Of a stretch of 5,160 nt of DNA, positions 1 to 5,160 are shown one piece after another (the first letter of the stretch is position 1; every line of letters begins with the position of its first letter). Where the stretch lies: the NCBI GenBank assembly GCA_029932425.1, contig JAOZQC010000278.1, forward strand, positions 1-5,160, given 5' to 3'. Source of the DNA: Planctomycetota bacterium (lineage in GTDB: Bacteria > Planctomycetota > JAJSAM01). The position numbers and the translations under genes were made by a program. The notes below the pieces were generated by a model. It worked only from the letters and a program-made list of their open reading frames with translations. It had not been told where the DNA came from and did no database searches.

Positions 1-1079
1 CCACGGGCCGGGAGTGCATGCCCCGCTACGACTCGCCCGCCCTCGTCCGGGAGGCGGAGGGCTTCATCGACGCCCTCTCCACCTGGTACGTGCGTCGCTG
101 CCGGCGGCGGTTCTGGCGGCCCAAGAACCGCGACGACCGGGACAAGCTGGCCGCCTACCAGACGCTCTACGACACGCTGGTGACGCTGTGCCGCCTCCTC
201 GCCCCCATCGTCCCCTTCTTCACGGAGAAGCTCTACCAGAACCTCGTGCGCTCCGTGGATCCGGGCGCCCCGGTGAGCGTCCACCTCACGGGCTACCCGG
301 AGTTCGACGAGAGCCGGCTCGACGCGGAGCTGGCCCGGGAGATGGACGCCGCCCTCCGCCTGGTCTCCACCGCCCTCGGGGTCCGGGAGTCGAGGTCCCT
401 CCGGGTGCGCCAGCCCCTCGCGGGGATGGTGGTGGTCTCCCGGGACGGCGTGGTCCGGCGGGCCGCCGAGAGGTTCCGCGCCCACATCCTGGAGGAGCTC
501 AACGTGAAGGACCTCCGCGTGGAGAGCGACCTCTCCACCCTCGCCGTCTACTCCGTGAAGCCGAACGGCAAGCTCCTCGGCCCGAAGTACGGGCGCCGCC
601 TGGCGGGCATCGCGCAGGCCCTCGCCGCCCTCGATCCCGCGGAGACGGCGGCCCGGGTGGGAGAGGAACGCCGCGTGGCGGTGGAGGTCGACGGTGAGAC
701 GGTGGATCTTCTCCCCGAGGAGATCCTGGTGAGGACGAGCTTCCCGGAGAACTACGCTTCCGGCGAGGACCGGGGGGTGACGGTGCTCCTCGACGTGGCC
801 CTCACGGAGGAGCTGGTGCGGGAGGGCTTCGCCCGCGACGTCGTCCGCCACATCCAGACCGGGCGCCGCGATCTCGACCTCGAGCTCACGGACCGGATCC
901 TCGTCACCTGGGAGACCGAGGACGAGACGCTGGCCCGGGCGATCGAGGAGCACGCGGACTACATCCGGGGCGAGACCCTGGCCGACTCCCTCGCCCGCGG
1001 CAACCCGGAGGAGGGAAAGGAAATCCGGCTGCAGGGCCGGGCGCTCCGCCTGCGGGTGGCGCGCGCCTCCGGTTCGTGA
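1..1079 (+). CDS. ileS: Isoleucyl-tRNA synthetase, C-terminal part (5' end outside window)
   Basis: Cytoplasmic class I aminoacyl-tRNA synthetase that charges tRNA-Ile with isoleucine. Only the last ~358 codons are present. The frame is open from base 3 to a TGA at 1077-1079, and the internal ATG at 18 is not the true start. Bases 63-116 encode the anticodon-binding helix FIDALSTWYVRR followed by an arginine-rich stretch ending in FW, a hallmark of IleRS. It is followed by LLAPIVPFFTEKLYQNL near 195-245. The C-terminal domain shows VKPNGKLLGPKYGRRL (about 555-600), LTEELVREGFARDVVRHIQTGRRDLDLELTDRI (about 801-900) and a YIRGETLADSL block (about 960-993), matching the DUF5915-like tail of the IleRS clade that has no C-terminal Cys4 zinc ribbon; no CxxC is visible. 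The catalytic HIGH and KMSKS motifs and the editing domain must lie upstream. ValRS and LeuRS are less likely because of the GPKYG tail. Identification is firm; the clade is inferred. Confidence 0.94.
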   Translation, partial: TGRECMPRYDSPALVREAEGFIDALSTWYVRRCRRRFWRPKNRDDRDKLAAYQTLYDTLVTLCRLLAPIVPFFTEKLYQNLVRSVDPGAPVSVHLTGYPEFDESRLDAELAREMDAALRLVSTALGVRESRSLRVRQPLAGMVVVSRDGVVRRAAERFRAHILEELNVKDLRVESDLSTLAVYSVKPNGKLLGPKYGRRLAGIAQALAALDPAETAARVGEERRVAVEVDGETVDLLPEEILVRTSFPENYASGEDRGVTVLLDVALTEELVREGFARDVVRHIQTGRRDLDLELTDRILVTWETEDETLARAIEEHADYIRGETLADSLARGNPEEGKEIRLQGRALRLRVARASGS

Positions 1080-1143
1080 AACATCGCTGACAGGCACAGA
1101 TGTTTCGGAAAAGTGAAAAAGCCGTGCCTGTCACGCGTGTTTC
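1078..1143. repeat. Interrupted palindrome (REP-like) at the 3' end of ileS
   Basis: Perfect 10-bp inverted repeat: TGACAGGCAC at 1088-1097 and GTGCCTGTCA at 1124-1133, with a 26-nt loop. A second 6-bp arm lies outside it, GAAACA at 1078-1083 with TGTTTC at 1138-1143, separated from the inner stem by a symmetric 4x4 mismatch. A further ATGTTTC at 1100-1106 in the loop is complementary to GAAACAT at 1078-1084, so alternative folds exist. The left arm overlaps the ileS stop codon. By my count 40 of 80 bases in 1081-1160 are G+C, far below the flanks. It could be a REP/RAYT-type palindrome or a transcript 3'-end stem. There is no T-tract for a classical intrinsic terminator, and I do not see the 5' GTAG-type tetranucleotide of canonical REPs. 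Confidence 0.75.
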
Positions 1144-1158
1144 TGTCACGCGTGTTTC
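1128..1158. repeat. 15-bp tandem duplication (two copies)
   Basis: CTGTCACGCGTGTTT occurs at 1128-1142 and again at 1143-1157, followed by one more C, with no mismatch. The first copy is part of the right arm of the palindrome at 1078-1143, so the palindrome arm has been partly duplicated. The same half-motif recurs inverted and imperfectly at 1078-1092. Replication slippage or the structure of a REP-like array would both explain this. Confidence 0.85.
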
Positions 1159-1160
1159 AT

Positions 1161-1338
1161 CCTTGTCTCCGCCCGGGCCGGCGGACGTGATACCCTTTCC
1201 CGTGACTGGATCCTCCTCCGCGAGGGGTGCCGGCCTGCGGCTCCACCGGGCTCGCGGTATCCGCCCGCCCGGCCACCCGCGCGGGACGGGGGGCCGGTTC
1301 TTGCGTCGCGTCCGGTGTTTTCGTCACGGAGGTCCCTG
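1161..1338 (+). other. Non-coding leader between ileS and the exported protein
   Basis: A stretch of 178 bases with no convincing gene; the overlapping open frames here are by-products of GC richness. It contains a GC palindrome (GCCCGGGC, 1171-1178) and a weak promoter-like pair, TTGTCT at 1163-1168 and TGATAC at 1188-1193, with a 19-bp spacer that is longer than ideal. If that promoter is real, the downstream gene would have an untranslated leader of about 140 nt. The hexamer TGATAC also occurs in the only other gene-upstream region of the window (5120-5125). Confidence that the stretch is non-coding is fair; confidence in the promoter is low. Confidence 0.4.
1328..1333 (+). promoter_or_regulatory. 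Ribosome-binding site that decides the start of the exported protein
   Basis: GGAGGT lies 5 bases before the GTG at 1339, an optimal Shine-Dalgarno arrangement. The alternative in-frame GTG at 1315 lacks such a site and would place this GGAGGT inside the coding region. Starting at 1339 also gives a compact, standard signal peptide. Confidence 0.8.
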
Positions 1339-2793
1339 GTGCGCCCGCCGACCCTGGTTCTCGTCCTGCTCCTCGCGGCCGCCGCCCCCGCCCCCGCCGC
1401 GGAGGAGAAGAAGCCCGACCTGGAGACGCCGCGCAAGGCGGCGGTGGCGAAGCTGGTGCGCGAGCTCCACGCCCTCGCCCTCTGGTGCCAGGAGCAGAAC
1501 CTCCTCCTCTTCCGGGACCGGTGCGCGGAGGTCATCGTGCGCTTCGACGAGGAGGACGTGAAGGCCCACCGCTGGCTCAAGTTCCACCGCACCCGGGACG
1601 GCAAGTGGGTGCGCCGCCTGGCGTACAAGCCCCCCGCCAACAAGCCGGAGGACGAGGCGGTGGAGGCGGAGTTCGAGCCGAGGTTCCGGGCGATCCTGGA
1701 CGAGTTCGTGACCACCCTGGTCGGCATCGTGGAGCCCCTGCACGAGGTGGAGCCCTCGCCCGGGGCCCGGCGCGTCCTGGCGGACGTGTTCAAGGTGGAT
1801 CCCGACCACGAGAAGGCCCGCAGCCTGAACGGGGAAGCCCGGCACGGGGGGAAGTGGGTGCTCAAGGAGTCGGCCCGGGCCCTCGGCCGCCGGAAGGAGC
1901 TGCGCGACGCCGCGGACCGCATCCTCGCCGCGATCCCGGAGCCGAAGGAGGTCCCGCCCACCCCTTTCGAGGCGAAGCTGGGAGTCACCTGGCGCTCGCA
2001 CTACCGGGGCGTGTGGTGGCGGGCCCTCGGCACCGTGGAGAAGGACGAGCTCCGGCTCATCCTGCGCTCCGCGGACGCCGCCCGGCCCTTCCTGTCGGAG
2101 GCCCTGAAGATCGACTTCCGGACGCCGAAGGACTGCGCGTTCTACCTCCTCACGGGCCCCGCGGAGGCGGCGGTGGCCCTGAAGGCCGATCCCCGCTTCA
2201 CGGAGGCCCAGCGCGCCCGGTTCCTGAAGCTCGCCGCGGCCTGGGTTCCGCGCACCCGCTCCTTCTACCAGTACTCGGACTCCCCGGAGGTCCGGCACGA
2301 CGGGGTGACCCGGATGTCGATCGGGCTGCTCCTCCTCGACAAGTTCGGCATCACCACCGAGAAGGGCTGGGCCTGGGAGGGTTTCGGACTTCTCCTCGAC
2401 TACCTCCTCACCGGCACCCGGAAGACCTTCTACGTCATGCCGGGACCGTACACCACCACGAAGCGGCCGCCCCACCTGGCCGACCTGAAGAAGCGGATGA
2501 AGCAGGGGGGATCGAACTGGCTCTCCCTGGCCGGCGACCTCGTGGAGGCGAAGCTCGCCCCGGAGCTCCGCCCTCTCTCCCGGCGGACGGTGAACGAGCT
2601 CTCCGCCCCCGAGCTCCTCTACTCCTACGCCCTGGCCTCCTACATCCTGGAGGGCCGCCCCGACCAGGCCGCGCCGTTCCTCGTGGTCTACGGCTCCGGC
2701 GCCCGCTTCGAGGACGCCGTGGAGCGCGTCTTCCACATCTCCGTGGACGAGCTCCAGAACCGCCTGGCCCGCTACCTCCGCGAGGTCGGCTGA
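1339..2793 (+). CDS. Exported protein with a degenerate peptidase-MA-like (gluzincin-type) C-terminal half
   Basis: 484 residues from GTG 1339. Residues 1-21 are a Sec signal peptide (MRPP, hydrophobic TLVLVLLLAAAA, then PAPAA before EEKK), so the protein is exported. Residues ~69-91 and ~152-174 carry two copies of a motif with an acidic turn, an A-H/R pair and GKWV (VRFDEEDVKAHRW...DGKWV and FKVDPDHEKARSL...GGKWV), seen in TPR-like planctomycete proteins. Residues ~205-484 are laid out like peptidase-MA proteins: RHDGVT (319-324) where HExxH is expected, then WAWEGFGLLLDYLLTGT (344-360), matching the usual W-x-x-EG-x-A-x-Y block. The C-terminus (APELLYSYALASYILEG, then FEDAVERVFHISVDELQNRLARYLREV) also resembles that family. 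The expected second zinc histidine is T324 and the catalytic glutamate is D321, so it is probably not an active zinc peptidase. It is a single gene, not clearly in an operon with ileS. Export is well supported; the fold is inferred and the function unknown. Confidence 0.85.
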   Translation: MRPPTLVLVLLLAAAAPAPAAEEKKPDLETPRKAAVAKLVRELHALALWCQEQNLLLFRDRCAEVIVRFDEEDVKAHRWLKFHRTRDGKWVRRLAYKPPANKPEDEAVEAEFEPRFRAILDEFVTTLVGIVEPLHEVEPSPGARRVLADVFKVDPDHEKARSLNGEARHGGKWVLKESARALGRRKELRDAADRILAAIPEPKEVPPTPFEAKLGVTWRSHYRGVWWRALGTVEKDELRLILRSADAARPFLSEALKIDFRTPKDCAFYLLTGPAEAAVALKADPRFTEAQRARFLKLAAAWVPRTRSFYQYSDSPEVRHDGVTRMSIGLLLLDKFGITTEKGWAWEGFGLLLDYLLTGTRKTFYVMPGPYTTTKRPPHLADLKKRMKQGGSNWLSLAGDLVEAKLAPELRPLSRRTVNELSAPELLYSYALASYILEGRPDQAAPFLVVYGSGARFEDAVERVFHISVDELQNRLARYLREVG

Positions 2794-3007
2794 AGGAACC
2801 ATGCGGTACAGGAGCGGTTTGTAACCTCCGCCGCAGGGCGCGCCGCGGGGGCACCGTCCGGCCCGCCGGCCCCCCGGGATGCGGGCCGGCGGCCCGGCGC
2901 CCCCCTCCGCGAGACCTCCCGGCCCGCGGGAACCCCTCCCCGGCGGCGCCGGCGCGCCGCGGCGAGTCGCCTCCTCCGCCCCGGAGACGACCCTCGGTCC
3001 GCGGCCC
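2794..3007. other. Convergent intergenic spacer, extremely GC-rich
   Basis: A 214-base gap between the ends of two convergent genes. By my count 154 of 180 bases in 2821-3000 are G or C (about 86%). No gene is supported; the only start near the upstream end, ATG at 2801, reaches TAA after seven codons. Apart from the hairpin at 2858-2897 and a self-complementary stretch around 2941-2962 (GGCGCC and GGCGCGCC), I see nothing in it. Confidence 0.7.
2858..2897. terminator. Strong GC hairpin between convergent genes, possible bidirectional terminator
   Basis: CCGCCGGCCC at 2863-2872 pairs perfectly with GGGCCGGCGG at 2883-2892 over a 10-nt loop. After one C-C mismatch the stem continues for four more pairs (CCGG at 2858-2861 with CCGG at 2894-2897). 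Nothing T-rich follows on either strand, so it is not a textbook Rho-independent terminator. Its place between two convergent stop codons fits a 3'-end stem that serves both transcripts. Chance pairing in very GC-rich DNA is the alternative. Confidence 0.4.
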
Positions 3008-5080
3008 TCAGGGGGTCCAGGTGAAGGCGTAGACCTTCGGCGACTTGATCTTCACCTGCACCGTCACCTTGCCCTCCGCCGCCCCCAGGGGTCCGGGCCG
3101 GATCCGGAGGACGTACTCCCCCGCCTCCTCCGCGGGCAGCTTGACGATCTTCACCCCGGTCCTCGTGGTCTTCGTGAACGGCCCCGTGTCCAGCGCCGAC
3201 CCCGAGGGCCCCCGGATCTCCACCAGCTCCGCGGCGGGCACGTCCTTCCCCTTCGACTTCGCCGCCACCGTCACCGTGGCCCCCGCGAGAGCCGCGAAGC
3301 GGTACTCGAGAACCCCGGAGCCCGGCCCGAACCCGGAGACCCGCTTGAACCCCTTCGAAGCCCGGCCCGAGATCTTCCCGCTCACCCCCAGCCCGAACTC
3401 CCGGAGCGTGGAGAGGATGAGCACCACCCGCCCCGAGCGCGGCACGGGCACCTTCTTCAGCGTGAGCGTCTTCTTCGTGAGCCTGGTGTAGGACGCGATG
3501 TCGATCGGCGTCCCGTCGCTGAAGACCAGGCGCCAGTTCAGGGGAGCGGTGCCGCCCTGCAGCCGGAGCTTCACGGTGATCACGGTGTCCTGCAGCACGT
3601 CGAAGGCGAAGGCCGTCCGCCCCCCGGGGGGGATGAGGGTGACGGGGAGCTTCCCGTTCACGGCCACGGGCCGGGCCACCACGAGCCGGTAGTCCCGCGC
3701 GGCGGTGGCGCCCCAGCGATCCGTGATCCGCACCGAGAACTCGAAGGTGCCGGACTCCGTGGGCGTCCCGGCGATCCGCGTGCCGGCGAGCTCCAGGCCT
3801 TCCGGCAGCGTGCCGGAGGCGAGGACGGCGGTGAAGGGCCCGCTCCCGCCCGTGATGGAGAGGGAGGCCGTGTAGGGAACGTCGAGCACCCCGATGGGAA
3901 GCGGCTCGTCCTCCAGGGCGGGGCTCGGGTTCACGGTGAGGGAGATGGAACCGCTCTCGGCGGTGAGGCCGGTGGCGTCCGTCACCTCCACCGTGACGTG
4001 GACCTCCCCCACCGCGTCCGGCGTGCCCGTGACGGCGCCCGTGTCGGCGTCGATCCCCACCCACTCCGCGTCCGCGGAGAGCAGCCGCCAGGAGTAGGGG
4101 GGAGCGCCCCCGGAAACCTCCACGGGCCCCGCGTACTCCACGAGGACGGTGGCGTCGGGCAAGGCCGTGGTGGGGATCGAGGGCGGGGGGTTGATCTTGA
4201 CCACCGTGTCCGAGGTCGCCTCCCCGTCCAGCGCGTCGCGCACGGTGACGGAGAAGGTGGTCTCCCCCACCTCGGTGGGCGTGCCGGAAAGGGTGAGCAC
4301 GTCCCCGGTGCGGCTCCAGGAGAGCCCCGCGGGGATGCCCGTGGGATCATCCCAGGTAAGGGGTTTCTCCCCTCCGGAAGCGGTGACCGTGAGGGAGAAG
4401 CCCGGCCGATCCACCGTCCAGATCGTGGTTCCCGAGACGGTGAGGGTGGGCACGTCGGTGACCGTGAGCACGTACGCCCGGCTGGCGGTGGCGAGGGCGG
4501 CGTCGGTGACGGTCACCGAGAAGGAGTAGCTCCCCGCCGTGGTGGGCCGGCCCGTGATGGCCCCGGTGAGGTTCCCCAGGGTGAGGCCGGGGGGCAGGCT
4601 CCCGGAGGTCACGGCGAAGCCGAACGGCTTCGTGCCCCCCGTCACCGTGAGGGTGGTGGCGTAGTCGCGGCCCACCCGGCCCTTGGGGACGCTGGTCTGG
4701 TCGATGACGGGAGGGGCCGCCACCACCACCGTGTAGGAGGCGGAGCCCGTTCCCACGAGCCCCACCACCGAGACCGTGAAGTTGTAGGTGCCCGTGGCGG
4801 TGGGGGTTCCGCTCAGGAGGCCGGTGAGGTTCAGGGGACTGGTGAGCGTGAGGCCCGGGGGAAGCGACCCGGCGGACACGCTGAAGGTGTAGGGCGGCGA
4901 CCCTCCCACCGGGAACAGCGTGGTGGGGGGATAGGGCTGCCCCTTCGTCCAGTTGGGCACCGCCTTCGGGTTCGGCAGGTAGGAGGTCTGGATGGTGATC
5001 GTCTGGGCCTCGGCCGTCCCCGCGAGGACTCCCAGGAGGAGCGCGGCGGCCAGGGCCGCGAAAGCACTGCGGAACCTCAT
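3008..5080 (-). CDS. Secreted multi-domain protein with five putative-Ig (He_PIG-like) repeats
   Basis: 690 residues from an ATG at 5080-5078 to a TGA at 3010-3008. Residues 1-25 are a Sec signal peptide (MRFRSAF, hydrophobic AALAAALLLGVLAG, cleavage after TAEA). Five Ig-like repeats follow at about 45-120, 122-208, 210-297, 299-384 and 386-470. They share GG-x-x-P-(Y/F), S-G-(S/T)-LP-(P/E)-GL-x-L, (S/T)G-(T/R)-P-T and a closing F-S-V-x-(V/I)-T-D strand, the hallmark of the He_PIG/cadherin-like family. Residues 471-575 and 576-681 look like two copies of a beta-sandwich of pre-peptidase-C style, each with a G-x-x-x-F/Y-x-F start, a central GP/DGTP turn and a V-V-L-I or Y-V-L-R-I strand. There is no cysteine, no catalytic motif, no transmembrane anchor and no LPxTG or PEP-CTERM tail; it ends in FTWTP. 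A structural or adhesive role at the cell surface or outside the cell is likely; the ligand is unknown. Its Shine-Dalgarno is weak (GAGAG about 10 nt before the ATG). Confidence 0.9.
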   Translation of the reverse strand: MRFRSAFAALAAALLLGVLAGTAEAQTITIQTSYLPNPKAVPNWTKGQPYPPTTLFPVGGSPPYTFSVSAGSLPPGLTLTSPLNLTGLLSGTPTATGTYNFTVSVVGLVGTGSASYTVVVAAPPVIDQTSVPKGRVGRDYATTLTVTGGTKPFGFAVTSGSLPPGLTLGNLTGAITGRPTTAGSYSFSVTVTDAALATASRAYVLTVTDVPTLTVSGTTIWTVDRPGFSLTVTASGGEKPLTWDDPTGIPAGLSWSRTGDVLTLSGTPTEVGETTFSVTVRDALDGEATSDTVVKINPPPSIPTTALPDATVLVEYAGPVEVSGGAPPYSWRLLSADAEWVGIDADTGAVTGTPDAVGEVHVTVEVTDATGLTAESGSISLTVNPSPALEDEPLPIGVLDVPYTASLSITGGSGPFTAVLASGTLPEGLELAGTRIAGTPTESGTFEFSVRITDRWGATAARDYRLVVARPVAVNGKLPVTLIPPGGRTAFAFDVLQDTVITVKLRLQGGTAPLNWRLVFSDGTPIDIASYTRLTKKTLTLKKVPVPRSGRVVLILSTLREFGLGVSGKISGRASKGFKRVSGFGPGSGVLEYRFAALAGATVTVAAKSKGKDVPAAELVEIRGPSGSALDTGPFTKTTRTGVKIVKLPAEEAGEYVLRIRPGPLGAAEGKVTVQVKIKSPKVYAFTWTP
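3671..4948 (-). repeat. Five tandem Ig-like domain repeats within the secreted protein
   Basis: Protein-level repeats of 76-88 residues map to 4721-4948, 4457-4717, 4190-4453, 3929-4186 and 3671-3925, in order from the N-terminus. Repeats 1, 2 and 5 keep the SGxLPxGL core (SAGSLPPGLTL, TSGSLPPGLTL, ASGTLPEGLEL). Repeat 3 is reduced to PTGIPAGLSW, and repeat 4 replaces the core with SADAEWVGIDADTGAVTGTP. Nucleotide identity between repeats is modest by eye, so the duplications appear old and are unlikely to be slippage-prone. Confidence 0.8.
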
Positions 5081-5118
5081 GGTGTCGTATCTCTCTTTCG
5101 CTGAAAACCCAGCCCCGA

Positions 5119-5124
5119 ATGATA
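5119..5124 (-). promoter_or_regulatory. Possible -10 element for the secreted-protein gene
   Basis: On the minus strand 5119-5124 reads TATCAT, a 5 of 6 match to the sigma-70 -10 consensus, 38 bases before the ATG. No good -35 hexamer is seen at 16-18 bp upstream (the sequence there is CCACCATTCC-like). The surrounding 61-bp gap between two apparently divergent starts is less GC-rich than the genes, which is consistent with promoter DNA. On the plus strand the overlapping TGATAC could serve the divergent gene. Confidence 0.3.
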
Positions 5125-5141
5125 CGCCCGGCGGAGGAGGA

Positions 5142-5160
5142 ATGGTGGAACTCCGCGGCT
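5142..5160 (+). CDS. Probable start of a divergent gene, runs off the window
   Basis: Only six codons are visible (MVELRG). A purine-rich GGAGGAGG at 5133-5140 precedes ATG 5142 and the in-frame GTG 5145. GGAGG at 5133-5137 sits 4 bases from the ATG, and AGGAGG at 5135-5140 sits 4 bases from the GTG, so either start is well served. An overlapping frame from ATG 5119 (MIRPAEEEWWNSAA) is also open to the window end but has no ribosome-binding site. No function can be read from so few residues, and the stretch could be non-coding. Confidence 0.4.

Noticed and set aside
14..697. A 227-codon plus-strand frame overlapping ileS
   Set aside because: The ileS frame matches conserved IleRS sequence throughout; this frame is a P/R/G shadow.
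1078..1158. The repeat block as a CRISPR array
   Set aside because: There are only two adjoining 15-bp copies with no spacers. CRISPR repeats are longer and separated by unique spacers of similar length.
1315..1338. Upstream GTG at 1315 as start of the exported protein
   Set aside because: It would add MFSSRRSL before the signal peptide and would place the good GGAGGT inside the coding sequence. The GTG at 1339 has that site at 5-nt spacing.
1324..2802. A 492-codon open frame antisense to the whole exported-protein gene
   Set aside because: It has the Gly/Pro/Arg/Val/Leu-heavy composition expected from the complement of a high-GC3 gene, no domain, and no ribosome-binding site that I could see. 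The sense frame has a signal peptide and family-like motifs.
2801..2824. Seven-codon frame ATG...TAA after the exported-protein gene
   Set aside because: It is too short to support as a gene and has no conserved feature; it is probably chance.
1227..3032. A 601-codon plus-strand frame overlapping the exported-protein gene and the convergent spacer
   Set aside because: Its translation is almost entirely R, P, G and A with no recognisable motif. It is a frame shadow of GC-rich DNA.
2772..4064. A 430-codon minus-strand frame overlapping the Ig-repeat gene and the spacer
   Set aside because: It is a +1/-1 shadow of the real minus-strand gene, rich in R, H and G. It gives no sign of a frameshifted real gene because the true frame is intact from start to stop.
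2879..5104. A 741-codon plus-strand frame opposite the Ig-repeat protein
   Set aside because: The composition is R/G/P/E/H-biased and without domains. The minus-strand frame encodes clear repeats and a signal peptide.

Overview
This is a GC-rich bacterial window that carries three genes and the probable first codons of a fourth. High GC content at third codon positions produces many long overlapping open frames on both strands. The gene content suggests an uncultured member of the Planctomycetota or a similar high-GC lineage. The reasons are a twice-used 'D-x-x-x-x-A-R...G-K-W-V' motif in an exported protein, a surface protein built of putative-Ig (He_PIG-like) repeats, and an isoleucyl-tRNA synthetase of the type that lacks a C-terminal zinc ribbon. 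This assignment is inference from protein style. No rRNA, tRNA or phylogenetic marker search was possible.

Layout. Bases 1-1079 (+) are the 3' third of an isoleucyl-tRNA synthetase gene: the anticodon-binding helical bundle and the C-terminal domain. Bases 1078-1158 hold an AT-richer inverted repeat plus a 15-bp tandem duplication that abuts the ileS stop codon. Bases 1161-1338 are a GC-rich leader with no gene. Bases 1339-2793 (+) encode an exported protein whose C-terminal half resembles a peptidase-MA/gluzincin fold but whose zinc-binding motif is degenerate. Bases 2794-3007 are a convergent intergenic spacer of about 86% GC with a strong hairpin. Bases 3008-5080 (-) encode a 690-residue secreted protein with five Ig-like repeats and two C-terminal beta-rich domains. 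Bases 5081-5141 look like a divergent promoter region, and a ribosome-binding site with an ATG at 5142 suggests another (+) gene leaving the window.

The genes do not form an obvious pathway. ileS is housekeeping. The two exported proteins are convergent and probably independent envelope or extracellular proteins. I see no mobile element gene, CRISPR array, RNA gene or defence/biosynthetic system. The points most worth a second look are the palindrome/tandem repeat after ileS and the apparently dead metallopeptidase-like protein.
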